Shown here in pieces: positions 18,679-27,619 of a stretch of DNA of 56,734 nucleotides (position 1 is the stretch's first letter; the number at the start of each line of letters is the position of its first letter). The notes under the pieces are model-generated. The model had not been told where the DNA came from. It did not search any database and worked only from the letters and a program-made list of their open reading frames with translations. The DNA lies in contig REAP01000039.1 in NCBI GenBank assembly GCA_004294385.1, positions 1 to 56,734 of the forward strand, given 5' to 3'. The position numbers and the translations under genes are program-made. This DNA comes from Oscillatoriales cyanobacterium (GTDB taxonomy: Bacteria; Cyanobacteriota; Cyanobacteriia; Cyanobacteriales; Microcoleaceae).

Positions 18679-18941
18679 AAAACGCTCTCCCAGATCTCAA
18701 ATACTCTTTTCTATTTATCCTTGCTGACTATTGTCGGATCCGGAATATTCAGATACCCCGAAGAAAAAAGAAAGAGAATCCAGTCACAGCAATGCTTTCA
18801 TCGTTTCAAAACGCCTTAACTGTCTTGGTAGTTACAAAAACTACACCTTCTCGACAGCGCGGAATTCTGCAACAATGAAAATGTTGCTTTAACTACATTT
18901 TCGCATCGATCGCAGAGCACGCATACCAAATTATCGAGTTC

Positions 18942-18971
18942 TTGTGTAAAATAGATATGCTGCTGTATGAT
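18942..18971 (+). promoter_or_regulatory. Possible sigma70-type promoter before the GT61 gene
   Basis: TTGTGT (18942-18947) and TATGAT (18966-18971) are 18 bp apart and lie ~47 bases before the ATG at 19018. The rest of the 339-base gap shows nothing I can assign. Confidence 0.35.
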
Positions 18972-19017
18972 CAGTAGGTGTTAAAATACATTTTTTCAAT
19001 CAGAAAGGCAAAAACTT

Positions 19018-20205
19018 ATGGCAAATTCACTCATTAGCAACTTTCAGAGAAGTTATCTCCGAGATTTAGCTTCAAAAGTATACAATAAGCTCAAATACCT
19101 GATTAAGGTTTATATTCTTTTTAGACCTTATGCCAGGGGAGTTATCCAACTCAGTATTGATAATGCCGATCGATATTTTGGCAACGATCCAGATATAAAA
19201 ATTCATAAATTAGTAACTCAAGAAGATATTGAAATTCCGCCACCAAAATTTTTAGAATGTGATTTTTTGGAAATCATTACTCCTTTTAAAAATGAAGTTG
19301 AATCAGTAATGATAGATGCTAGAAAACAAGGATTTGCCTTTTCCAATAATCACATCATCACTCCCGAACTCAAGGTTATATATGAAAAAGACATTCAATT
19401 TGAACAACTGCCAGTATACAGAGAGGAAATATCTGCAAATTATCAAAAGATAACGGGAACAATGGCCTATTTGTCAAATACCATGCCTCAGAATTATGGG
19501 CATTGGTTTATTTACACTTTGCCGATGCTAGAAATATATTGGAAATTTATCGATCGACAAGAAATTGATTATTACTATATAGGTGGTTCCCTAGTAAATT
19601 TCCAAAGAGAAACCCTAGTTGCACTTGGCATACCAGAAGAAAAAGTAGTTACTTTCCCATCTAAACCTGATAGAGCAATCACTTGTGTAATTGACAGGAA
19701 AATCCAAAATAACGGTCATAAATACCCAACTATTTTTGGTTATAGATTTGCCAGAAACCTGTTTTTGCCTAAAGATAATTATGCAAATACGAAATATCCA
19801 AAACGCTTATATGTAAAACGCGGTAAGGTAGATCATCGTGAAGTCATCAATGACAATGAAGTTATAGAATACTTAGAAAGTATCGGCTTTGAATCCTTAA
19901 CAATGCAAGGGAGAACAATACAGGAGCAAGCTGACATATATTACAATGCAGATGTGATCATCTCCGTCTGTGGTTCGGCTTTAACAAATTTACTGTTCAT
20001 CCGGGAAAAAATCACAGTAATTGAAATCTTTCCTTTCGGTTATTTAGATGGTTTCTTTTATGCTCTATCAAGTTATGCTCAAGCTAATTATCTCTATTTG
20101 ATCGGTGATGAAATTCCCAATAATCCTAGCGCCCCACATTTTTCAAATCTAAAGGTTAATATTGACAAGTTAAAACAAATATGTAAATTAGCAGATTTGA
20201 TATAA
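19018..20205 (+). CDS. Glycosyltransferase family 61 protein
   Basis: A 395-residue protein with GT61 (DUF563) features. The central segment NTMPQNYGHWFIYTLPMLEI has the conserved N-x-GHW pattern. The C-terminal half has RLYVKRGK, then EQADIYYNADVIISVCGSAL and TVIEIFPFGY, the usual nucleotide-sugar fold end. GT61 enzymes add xylose or N-acetylglucosamine in plants; bacterial members act in surface glycans. Codon use is AT-rich compared with neighbours such as gltB, which could mean transfer. The start ATG follows AGAAAGG. Confidence 0.88.
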   Translation: MANSLISNFQRSYLRDLASKVYNKLKYLIKVYILFRPYARGVIQLSIDNADRYFGNDPDIKIHKLVTQEDIEIPPPKFLECDFLEIITPFKNEVESVMIDARKQGFAFSNNHIITPELKVIYEKDIQFEQLPVYREEISANYQKITGTMAYLSNTMPQNYGHWFIYTLPMLEIYWKFIDRQEIDYYYIGGSLVNFQRETLVALGIPEEKVVTFPSKPDRAITCVIDRKIQNNGHKYPTIFGYRFARNLFLPKDNYANTKYPKRLYVKRGKVDHREVINDNEVIEYLESIGFESLTMQGRTIQEQADIYYNADVIISVCGSALTNLLFIREKITVIEIFPFGYLDGFFYALSSYAQANYLYLIGDEIPNNPSAPHFSNLKVNIDKLKQICKLADLI

Positions 20206-20269
20206 TACCAAATCCGAGTGAGTCATCCTTATGACTAATATCCAATCCGCTTTCTCTTTTCCTCATCTG

Positions 20270-20362
20270 CGTGTATCTGCGTGAATCCATTGTGATCTGC
20301 GGTTACAAAAATCTCTTTTTTTAACCGCAGATACAGGCAGATCGACACAGATCAACGCAGAT
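20270..20362. repeat. CTGCGGTTA / TAACCGCAGAT inverted repeat
   Basis: ATCTGCGGTTA (about 20295-20305) and TAACCGCAGAT (about 20323-20333) form an inverted pair, with further ATCTGCGTG and CAACGCAGAT copies around. It lies between the convergent GT61 and SLH genes and could terminate both. Confidence 0.6.
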
Positions 20363-20375
20363 AAATTCTCATTCA

Positions 20376-21773
20376 TTACTGATTAGGTTGAACTTTCGTT
20401 TCCCCAGCATCCTTAGCCGACAAACCCTGATCCTGAACGCCAAAATACCACAAACTAGCAGCAGCTTCGGCGCGAGTCACCGACTTCTTTGGTTGGAACA
20501 AAGTTGTGAAACCAAAAACCCGGCGAATATTCGCCAAATCTCCATTGTTAAAATCAGCTAAAACTGCCCGCGATGCTTGGGAGTCAATCTTAGAAGCATC
20601 TTGAAAACCCCACTTTTCTTTCACTCCATCAATGTTCGCTGTTGGCAAAACTTGACGAGTATCTAAAGGTACTTTCCAGAGAATCATTGTTTCGCGAGTT
20701 AAAGGTGCATCAGCGCGAAATTTAACATCTTTAGCTTCTCCAGAAATCGAACTCGGAATTAAGCCTGCTTCTGCTAAACCTTGAATTGCTGCAAAATCTG
20801 GATCGGTTTTGGAGATGTCAGAAAAAGCTGGTTCGCTAGATTCTACTGCTAATCTAATTTGTTTGGCTTGACGGCTGGCGTAAATCTGATTGTTAGCAGC
20901 TACCAACCAGCGGGCGTATTCGCGACGAGTCACAATTTTGTTGGCTTCGGGTAAAGTGTTGCCAGTTTCTATATTTGCACCGGATTTGGATCGCACTTTT
21001 AGCACATCTAACTGTGTCAAATCTGCCACATATTGCCGTAACTGTTGAGGAATTTTGCTATCTAATTCGCTGACTTTTGGAGATTTTGACGCAGGGGATG
21101 GCGTTGGAGTGGTTGAATCTGAATTAGATGGAGTTGAGGAAACCGAAGGAGATGGAGTAGCATTGGAATTATTAGGTTGAGGATTTGTGGCAATTTCCCC
21201 GCTTTTTTTGCCGTATTCAATCCCAAATTCTGTAGAACTTCCTACTTTTTGAGTAGGAGAAAGTGAGACTGTTACTCGCAAATCCTCTCGCGTTGCTACC
21301 AAAGAACCTTGTCCGTCGGGGGTTGGGAGACTGACTATTTCCCAGTTGCGACGCCCAAACTCTGTAGCATAAAAGTTCTGAACAGAATTAATAGGATCTG
21401 TACTCTGGTAGCGCAACCGCACATTTTTGTCTGGGGCGCTTGGCTCTGTCACTTCGAGCAACTGAGCATTAGGATAGAGTGGTATCTGTGCTGGGAAATC
21501 GGCTGGTAGTTTGGCGGTTGTGCTGGTGTCAACTGGTGTCGCTGGCTGGGGGGTTGAGAAAGCAACGGGATTTTCTTTTAATTTGGGATCAGCGGCGAAT
21601 GATTCTTCGATTGCCTTGCTGTTGGGGCTGTTTGCACAAGCTGTCAAAGCCGCTAGCAGACTGATTGTCAGCAAAGCCTTTACAGTAGCGAGTATATTGG
21701 TTTTAGTGGTTTTAGCGGGCGATCGCACTTGAGAGTGGCCTCGCCGTTGAGCAAATATAATATTCAGCATCAA
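20376..21773 (-). CDS. SLH-domain lipoprotein
   Basis: A 465-residue protein. An N-terminal hydrophobic stretch ends in a lipobox (LLAALTAC, near residue 47), so it is likely a lipoprotein. The first domain (about 70-190: [36 protein letters not shown]) is conserved in such proteins. A Ser/Pro/Thr linker follows (about 195-230). S-layer homology modules then occupy residues 270-465 ([42 protein letters not shown]). In cyanobacteria SLH modules usually tether proteins to cell-wall polymers. The true start may be internal, because ~30 residues precede the signal peptide. Confidence 0.88.
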   Translation of the reverse strand: MMLNIIFAQRRGHSQVRSPAKTTKTNILATVKALLTISLLAALTACANSPNSKAIEESFAADPKLKENPVAFSTPQPATPVDTSTTAKLPADFPAQIPLYPNAQLLEVTEPSAPDKNVRLRYQSTDPINSVQNFYATEFGRRNWEIVSLPTPDGQGSLVATREDLRVTVSLSPTQKVGSSTEFGIEYGKKSGEIATNPQPNNSNATPSPSVSSTPSNSDSTTPTPSPASKSPKVSELDSKIPQQLRQYVADLTQLDVLKVRSKSGANIETGNTLPEANKIVTRREYARWLVAANNQIYASRQAKQIRLAVESSEPAFSDISKTDPDFAAIQGLAEAGLIPSSISGEAKDVKFRADAPLTRETMILWKVPLDTRQVLPTANIDGVKEKWGFQDASKIDSQASRAVLADFNNGDLANIRRVFGFTTLFQPKKSVTRAEAAASLWYFGVQDQGLSAKDAGETKVQPNQ

Positions 21774-21817
21774 TCCTTTGTTTGCGGAGATGTCTCTAGG
21801 CTAGCGCAGATCGATCG

Positions 21818-22112
21818 GGAATTGTTAATTGGGAATTGGGAATTGGGAATTGGGCATTGGGAATTGGGAATTGGGAATTGGGAATTGGGAATTGGGAATT
21901 GGGAATGGGGAATTGGGCATTGGGCATTGGGCATTGGGCATTGGGCATTGGGCATTGGGCATTGGGATTAACCAATAGCTAATAACCAATAACTAATAAC
22001 TAATAACCAATAACTAATAACTAATAACCAATAGCTAATAACCAATAACCAATAGCCAATAACCAATAGCCAATAACCAATAACCAATAACTAATAACCA
22101 ATAACTAATAAC
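21818..22112. repeat. Heptamer array: GGGAATT/GGGCATT then AATAACC/AACTAAT
   Basis: About 20 copies of a 7-bp GGGAATT or GGGCATT unit are followed by about 20 copies of an AATAACC or AACTAAT unit. The same pair in the same order makes up 39296-39893. No gene is credible here. Confidence 0.95.
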
Positions 22113-22250
22113 TATTTGGATATCAGTCGGAAGAGAGAGGCTACACTTACCCCCAGCGGTCGATGAAATTTTCTGGCAAAAGTGACTAAATATAGCAAGG
22201 TCAGTCAGCAGAAAAAAAGTTCTGTAGTTGTGTAAAAGTAGTATATTTTC

Positions 22251-22256
22251 AAGGAG
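22251..22256 (+). promoter_or_regulatory. Shine-Dalgarno AAGGAG fixing the stress-protein start
   Basis: AAGGAG lies seven bases before the ATG at 22264. The ATG at 22228, 36 bases upstream in the same frame, lacks such a site. Confidence 0.75.
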
Positions 22257-22263
22257 AAAAAAA

Positions 22264-23460
22264 ATGGCTTTAGGTCAACACAAGCGGGCTGTAGGATCAT
22301 TCTCTAATTATCGAGATACTGAACTCGCTCTCATGGAACTCCAAAGTTCAGGGTTTCCGATGAATCAAGTTTCGGTAGTCGGAGAAAATCTCGATGAAGG
22401 CAAAGTTGCTGGTGCTAAAGCCAGCACGAGTACCGACGAAAAAGTTGGTGGCGGCGTGAAAGCAGGGGCGACAGCGGGAGTTGTGACTGGGGGTTTGATT
22501 GGCTTGCTCGGAAGCATTGGTGCGCTGGCGATTCCGGGAGTTGGGCCTGTGATGGCGGGGGGTGCTCTGGCAACTCTGCTGGCGGATACTGCTGTAGGCG
22601 GCGCTATTGGAGCGGCTGCGGGAGGTTTAGTTGGCGGTTTGGTAGGTTTGGGAGTTCCTGAAGACAAAGCTAAGGTTTACAGCGATCGCATTTCTCGCGG
22701 AGAATATTTGGTATTCGTAGAAGGAACAGACACCGAAATAGCCACAGCAGAAAGAATTTTCAGCGTGCGGGGTATTCAAGATTGGGGCATTTATGATGTG
22801 CCGACAGACAGTGGGCGCAGAGTTTCGGGCCGGCACAAGCGCGCTGTGGGTGTATTTTCCACTAGACGCGAGACTGAACAAGCGCTCACGGAGCTTAGAA
22901 CTGCGGGTTTTGACATGAATCGGGTTTCCGTCATCGCCAAGGATGCGGACTCCAAAGGCGAAATTGCAGGTATTGATGTCAAAGAGAGCGCGGATAACAA
23001 GGCTGATGAAGGTGCCACTAAGGGTGCTCTTACAGGTGGCACTTTGGGCGGTTTGACGGGCTTGTTGGTGGGTTTGGGCTTAGTGGCAATTCCGGGAATC
23101 GGCCCGATTATGCTGGCAGGAGCCTCAGCTACGGCGATCGCAACTACACTTGCTGGTACTGCTTTGGGAGCGGCTGCGGGTAGCTTGATCGGAGCTTTAG
23201 TCGGTTTGGGAATTCCCGAAGAAGAAGCTCAAGTATATAGCGATCGGGTGGCGAGTGGAGATTATTTGGTGCTGCTTGACGGTAGCGAAGCAGAAGTTGC
23301 TAAAGCTGAAACCATTTTGAGCAGTGGAGGCATTCAGAATTGGAGCGTCTACGACTATCCCAGCGTGGATACCGCTCATACCGATTACGGTGATCCGGGT
23401 GTTGATACCACGGCTGATATCTACGACCCAAATCAGGGCGTTACCAGCCGACGGCGGTAA
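22264..23460 (+). CDS. Duplicated general-stress-type glycine-zipper membrane protein
   Basis: A 398-residue protein made of two copies of one module (about 1-185 and 195-380). Each copy has a YflT-like start (HKRAVGSFSNYRDTELAL; HKRAVGVFSTRRETEQAL), a glycine-rich membrane hairpin (GGLIGLLGSIGALAIPGVGP; LTGLLVGLGLVAIPGIGP), and a VYSDRISRGEYLV segment with ILSSGGIQNW at the end. Related cyanobacterial proteins are annotated as general stress proteins, without a known mechanism. The start at 22264 is chosen for its AAGGAG site. A perfect terminator follows the stop. Confidence 0.85.
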   Translation: MALGQHKRAVGSFSNYRDTELALMELQSSGFPMNQVSVVGENLDEGKVAGAKASTSTDEKVGGGVKAGATAGVVTGGLIGLLGSIGALAIPGVGPVMAGGALATLLADTAVGGAIGAAAGGLVGGLVGLGVPEDKAKVYSDRISRGEYLVFVEGTDTEIATAERIFSVRGIQDWGIYDVPTDSGRRVSGRHKRAVGVFSTRRETEQALTELRTAGFDMNRVSVIAKDADSKGEIAGIDVKESADNKADEGATKGALTGGTLGGLTGLLVGLGLVAIPGIGPIMLAGASATAIATTLAGTALGAAAGSLIGALVGLGIPEEEAQVYSDRVASGDYLVLLDGSEAEVAKAETILSSGGIQNWSVYDYPSVDTAHTDYGDPGVDTTADIYDPNQGVTSRRR

Positions 23461-23506
23461 GTGACCTCAGCTTTTTTGATTAGAGATTGAATTACCAAAT
23501 AATTTT

Positions 23507-23543
23507 AAAAGTCGGCAATTTTTTAGAGAAATTGCCGACTTTT
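23507..23543 (+). terminator. Rho-independent-type terminator after the stress protein gene
   Basis: A perfect 15-bp stem (23507-23521 with 23529-23543; core AGTCGGCAATTT) with a 7-base loop lies 47 bases after the stop. The rest of the 887-base gap to 24347 shows a few TTAGTAG-like short repeats near 24080-24125 and no credible gene. Confidence 0.85.
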
Positions 23544-24347
23544 GATTTCTGATAAAAATATATCTGTAGCACTTACTACTGCTAGATTCTCAACGACGCA
23601 GTATGATTAAAATTAAGGCATTAATGTACAGCAGATCTTGCTTAGTTCGTCTACCAGCCACTATCTTTTTTCTTGGGAATGCCTCAGCGAAGCATTTGAA
23701 AAGCTCAGGAACAGCTATGATATCCGAGAGTGGGTTTGGTGTCGGTATTCTGTTAATTAGAACCGCAAGCGCTCATGGATCGAATAGGGATTTACAGCCA
23801 GTATATTAGCGCGGGAGCAGGGAATTGGCTCGCGGTGAGTTTTTTTGTGAAGTCGCAGGAGAAGGATAGGGCGTGCCTTCCATCGTTTGTGAGTCCCTCA
23901 GAACTCAGAACGGAACAGTCTTCCTGTTGGCTTTCACTGGCATTGTACATAGTGGGAGGGGGTGACACTAGCTGAACTGACTGATTTTTAGGTCAGAATG
24001 CGGTACAGAGGCCGCCAGCGATATCCCAAATACTCGATCGCTCTTGTCTGCGATCGATCGACAATTTTTAGGTATTTTGGTAAATGGTTAGTAGTTAATA
24101 GTTAGATGTTAGCAGTTAGTAGAAAATGCAGCTAAGAGCTAATAACTAATAATTTATATCAACCAAAAACCAACTATTAACAAAATAAGACTTACCTCGC
24201 AGGCTGCTTCTGGGAACAACCCAGTTTTTGCAATTGTTACTGTTGTAATAAATATTTATCAAACAAAATAGCAGCCTCGAAACTACGAATTTTCAGACAG
24301 CATAGAACATCAAATCGAGAACTCAAGGAAACTCACTCAATTTTTTT

Positions 24348-25409
24348 ATGAATTCCACTGAACATTTAAGTGCTGATGAACTTTTAATTAGACATGGAAA
24401 CGGAGAACGAGATTTTCGAGGTTATAACCTCATTAAAGCTAATCTCAGTGAAGCTAATCTCAGTCGGACAAATTTGAGCAATGCCAATTTGAAAGGGGCA
24501 AATTTAATTAGAAGCAAACTGATTGCAGCTAATTTGAACGGAGCCGATTTGAGCGGTGCGAATTTATCTAAGGCTAAACTAATTGAAACTAACCTCGGCG
24601 GTTCTAGTTTAACTGGAACTATTGCCATCGGAGCTGATTTTAGCGGAGCTAATCTCACCGGAGCAATACTATCTCATGCTGACTTGAGCAAAGCGATTCT
24701 GATTGGAGCGAGTTTAGTAGGAGCTTGTGTGCTCAACGGCTCGAAACTAACTGAGGCTAATTTGAGTGGAGCGACACTGAGCCGAGCCATTCTGAGCGGG
24801 GTTGATTTAAGCAGAGCCAATCTAAATAGAGCGATTATGAGCGAGATAGACTTGAGCGGGGCTAACCTGATCGGAGCAACTCTAATTCGGGCTTACATCA
24901 ATCGCGGAAATCTCGGTGGTGTCAATTTGGTTGGAGCTTTTTTGAGCGAAGTAAGTTTGCGGGAGGCTTGTGTGTGTGCTGCTAATTTGAGCGGTGCTGA
25001 TTTGAGCGGTGCTGATTTACAATCGGCTAATTTGAATGGATCTAATTTGAGCGGTGCCAACTTGCAAGGTGCTAATTTGAGTAAAGCTAATTTAAATGGT
25101 TTGATTCTACACAATGCTGATTTGAGGGGGGCAAATTTGAACAAAGCTTCTTTACGGGGAGCTAATTTGTCTGGTGCTAATTTGTCTGGTGCTAGTTTGC
25201 TGGAAGCCGATTTGCGGGGGGCTAATTTGAGCGGGGCTAATTTGTCTGGTGCCGGTTTGCTGCTGAGTTCTCTAGCGGGAGCAAATTTAACAGGGGCTAA
25301 TTTGTCCGAGGCTAATTTGATTGGGGCGAGTTTGAATATTGCTAATTTGAATGAAGCGGCTTTGAGCGGGGCGATTTTGCCGAATGGAGCTACTCACAGT
25401 CGGGATTGA
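24348..25409 (+). CDS. Pentapeptide-repeat protein
   Basis: A 353-residue protein. After a ~28-residue lead (MNSTEHLSADELLIRHGNG) nearly the whole chain is A(N/D)Lxx pentapeptides (ANLSGANLSGADLSGAD and so on), about 60 units. These form a right-handed four-sided beta helix. No signal peptide or other domain is visible. Cyanobacteria carry dozens of these proteins and most functions are unknown. The second such gene, 48022-48738, is a lumen or periplasm type. Confidence 0.95.
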   Translation: MNSTEHLSADELLIRHGNGERDFRGYNLIKANLSEANLSRTNLSNANLKGANLIRSKLIAANLNGADLSGANLSKAKLIETNLGGSSLTGTIAIGADFSGANLTGAILSHADLSKAILIGASLVGACVLNGSKLTEANLSGATLSRAILSGVDLSRANLNRAIMSEIDLSGANLIGATLIRAYINRGNLGGVNLVGAFLSEVSLREACVCAANLSGADLSGADLQSANLNGSNLSGANLQGANLSKANLNGLILHNADLRGANLNKASLRGANLSGANLSGASLLEADLRGANLSGANLSGAGLLLSSLAGANLTGANLSEANLIGASLNIANLNEAALSGAILPNGATHSRD

Positions 25410-25412
25410 TTG

Positions 25413-25474
25413 AGTTAACTGTTGACGGTTGACGGTTGGCTGTTAACAGTCAACCGTCAACAGCCAACAGTCAA
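25413..25474. repeat. Heptameric inverted repeat upstream of speD
   Basis: Seven-base units GTTGACG, GTTGACG, GTTGGCT, GTTAACA are followed by their complements GTCAACC, GTCAACA, GCCAACA. The block is therefore both a 7-bp tandem array and a hairpin. It lies just after the pentapeptide gene and may serve as a terminator. Confidence 0.85.
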
Positions 25475-25584
25475 GCGCCACTATAGTTGAAAATTTTGGG
25501 GAAACCTACTTGCAAAATTTTAGAGACCGTGCTATGGTTAGAAGGTTTGAGACTTAAAAATCAATAGAGGTAAAACCCCGCAGA

Positions 25585-26007
25585 ATGAAACAATTGGGAA
25601 CCCATCTGGTCGCTGATGCTTGGCAGTCTCCTGGAGACGTGCTCAACGATCCTGAACGTATCCGCCGCGCTATTCTCGATGCGATCGAAGCCGGAGGAGC
25701 TACTCTCATCGATTTGTGCGTACACCAGTTTAGTCCTCACGGAGTGACGGCTACTGCTACTTTGGCAGAGTCTCATATAGCAATCCATACTTGGCCTGAA
25801 CACGGTTATTTTGCCGCAGACTTATTTTTCTGCGGGGCCGGCGACCCTCACAAGGCCATGAAGGTGCTACAGACAGCTCTGGAAGCTAAACAGGTAAAAC
25901 TCACCGAGTTCACGCGCGGTTTCGAGCCTGGGATGGGCATCTTAGGTTCTGCTTCTGAAGAACAGTATGCACCTCGTTTGATAGAAACGACTGCTGCTAG
26001 AGCATAA
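25585..26007 (+). CDS. speD: S-adenosylmethionine decarboxylase proenzyme
   Basis: A 140-residue class 1 (bacterial-type) AdoMet decarboxylase that supplies the aminopropyl donor for spermidine. The chain cuts itself between Glu62 and Ser63 in LAESHIAIHTWPE, and Ser63 becomes the pyruvoyl cofactor. His68 and the cysteine in DLFFCGAGDP (Cys83) fit the catalytic set. The length is typical. It stands alone, with a strong terminator right after it. An extended C-terminal tail (SASEEQYAPRLIETTAARA) is common in cyanobacteria. Confidence 0.95.
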   Translation: MKQLGTHLVADAWQSPGDVLNDPERIRRAILDAIEAGGATLIDLCVHQFSPHGVTATATLAESHIAIHTWPEHGYFAADLFFCGAGDPHKAMKVLQTALEAKQVKLTEFTRGFEPGMGILGSASEEQYAPRLIETTAARA

Positions 26008-26056
26008 TCAACCAATTAGCGTAAGTTTGATTATTTTATGCTAGGTCTTGATTAAA

Positions 26057-26090
26057 ATCCCACGGTTCGAGCCGTGGGATTATTGTTTTT
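26057..26090. terminator. Terminator between convergent speD and 26096-26707
   Basis: A 9-bp perfect stem ATCCCACGG/CCGTGGGAT with a TTCGAG loop is followed by a T-rich run on the plus strand. It lies between convergent genes and may serve both. Confidence 0.85.
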
Positions 26091-26095
26091 GAAAC

Positions 26096-26707
26096 TTACT
26101 TTTTCATCAACAAAGGGCGGACAACTATATAACCAGCGCCGAAAGCGGCAATCACAATCAGAAAAATGGCGATCGCTAACCACAATCCGCTTAAGTCTGA
26201 TGCTTTTTTTGGTTGAGTACGCAAACGGTAAGGAGTTTCGGGTACTTCTGTAAATAGTTTTTCTGGAAGTTTTTCTGGTATTGGGGCGGCTGTGGGTTCA
26301 GGTTCCGCTACGGGGAAGGGCAATGCTACACTTTGATTAGCCGGAGTTGGTTGGTTCGGTATGGCAGAGTTAGCCTGTAATGGTAAAGAGGCAAGGCGAG
26401 GCGATGCAGCGGTGAGATTAAATCTGTTGACTGAGGGCATTTGAGGCATCCCTGTCTGGGTGACACCTTGAGCTGAGTTGACTGCTTGCTGTAGGTATAC
26501 TGATGCTTGGACTACTGTTTCTACTTCTCGGCGCAATTCTTGATTTTGTTGGAGTAGTTGCTGGTTGTGGGTTTTGAGAGAGTCAAGCATTGCTTGGGCG
26601 GATTGCAATTCGGCTGTGACTTCTCGGTAGAGGGAAATGGGTACTGATGGAGAGTAGTTATTTGAGTTGGCGGATGAGTTATTTTCGGGTAAGGTAGTAT
26701 TTTGCAT
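26096..26707 (-). CDS. Hypothetical tail-anchored coiled-coil membrane protein
   Basis: A 203-residue protein with no family I recognise. Residues about 27-75 form a coiled coil (YREVTAELQSAQAMLDSLK, HNQQLLQQNQELRREVETV). A Pro/Ala-rich linker follows. One membrane helix lies near the C-terminus (LAIAIFLIVIAAFGAGYIVV), leaving a short basic tail (RPLLMKK). The likely layout is a cytoplasmic body anchored by its tail. It faces queF head to head across 88 bases. Confidence 0.7.
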   Translation of the reverse strand: MQNTTLPENNSSANSNNYSPSVPISLYREVTAELQSAQAMLDSLKTHNQQLLQQNQELRREVETVVQASVYLQQAVNSAQGVTQTGMPQMPSVNRFNLTAASPRLASLPLQANSAIPNQPTPANQSVALPFPVAEPEPTAAPIPEKLPEKLFTEVPETPYRLRTQPKKASDLSGLWLAIAIFLIVIAAFGAGYIVVRPLLMKK

Positions 26708-26795
26708 AATTGTAGATGGCGATAGTGAGCTATTTTAGTTTAGCCTGACAGATATTAATAGTTAGTTGAAATCTTAGAAGTTTGCCTGCGATCGC

Positions 26796-27215
26796 ATGAA
26801 CAACCATCCAATAGAACAAAGTATGTCGCAAAAGTCAAGTGAGGAGGAAATGAAATACGGGGAACGCGAGATTTTGGACGGGGAGTTAATTACTTTCCCG
26901 AATCCGCGAATCGGGCGGCGCTACTCGGTTAACATTACTTTACCGGAGTTTACTTGCAAGTGTCCGTTTTCGGGTTATCCCGATTTTGCGGCGATTCATA
27001 TTACTTACGTCCCCGATGAACGGGTGGTGGAATTGAAGGCGCTGAAGTTGTATATTAACAGTTATCGCGATCGCTACATTTCTCACGAAGAATCGATCAA
27101 TCAAATTTTAGACGATTTTGTCGCAGCTTGTTCGCCGTTGGAAGCGACGATTAAGGGCGATTTTTTGCCACGGGGGAACGTGCACACTGTGGTTGAGGTG
27201 CGACACGAGAAGTAG
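26796..27215 (+). CDS. queF: NADPH-dependent preQ0 reductase QueF
   Basis: A 139-residue short-form (YkvM-type) QueF that reduces the nitrile preQ0 to preQ1 in queuosine synthesis. The T-fold motif EFTCKCPFSGYPDFA gives the thioimide-forming Cys56 and the proton donor Asp63. LKALKLYINSYRD is the substrate/NADPH segment, and a glutamate in YISHEESIN is conserved. An internal start (MSQKSS, residue 10) is possible. It lies just before the repeat and leader of the CRISPR array, with no sign of cotranscription. Confidence 0.95.
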   Translation: MNNHPIEQSMSQKSSEEEMKYGEREILDGELITFPNPRIGRRYSVNITLPEFTCKCPFSGYPDFAAIHITYVPDERVVELKALKLYINSYRDRYISHEESINQILDDFVAACSPLEATIKGDFLPRGNVHTVVEVRHEK

Positions 27216-27224
27216 CAGGTAGCA

Positions 27225-27293
27225 GGTAGGGTGCGTCAGTTGTGAGATTCTCAATCAACACTGAAAGCATGATTCTGACGCACCGTTTTTTTG
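27225..27293. repeat. GGTGCGTCAG palindromic element, left copy
   Basis: A ~70-bp element beginning GGTAGGGTGCGTCAG and ending TCTGACGCACCG followed by seven T. Its ends are inverted. A near-identical copy in the same direction lies at 30648-30717, so the pair brackets the CRISPR array. The T run also makes it look like a terminator for queF. Confidence 0.85.
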
Positions 27294-27619
27294 CTTTTGA
27301 ATGTGTGCTGAATAAGGTAGGAGGGTAGGCACGGGGGCACTACCCCTACAAAATGATGATTTGTCTGAGAATGAAACAGCCCTGGGGTGGGCCGCCTGTC
27401 ACGGAGTTGCCGGGGTCGGTGATTATCTAATATCACTCGCGAGGGATGGAAGAAATGGCTGTGATAACTGAAGTTGGTTCTATCCTTCGATATATTGCTC
27501 TGTAAAGGTTTCAGCGATTTCAAGGGTATGCTCGGAGGGGGTTTGCAGGTACAAATTTGCTATCCCTCGCAAATGGCCTCTGGACATCTTGCGCTGTATG
27601 AGGTTTAATATAGAGGCAA
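27294..27619 (+). promoter_or_regulatory. Presumed CRISPR leader
   Basis: A non-coding stretch just upstream of the first repeat. Orientation is inferred from two facts: the repeat ends in GAATGGAAAC (the usual 3' handle type), and the only internally mutated repeat is at the far end (30596-30631). The stretch holds a short inverted pair around TCGCGAGGGATGG (about 27438-27451) and TATCCCTCGCAAATGG (about 27560-27575). The AT-rich tail before the first repeat is leader-like. Confidence 0.5.

Noticed and set aside
23603..23975. Two short plus-strand frames in the gap after the stress protein gene
   Set aside because: They overlap each other, have no ribosome site, and their composition is not protein-like.
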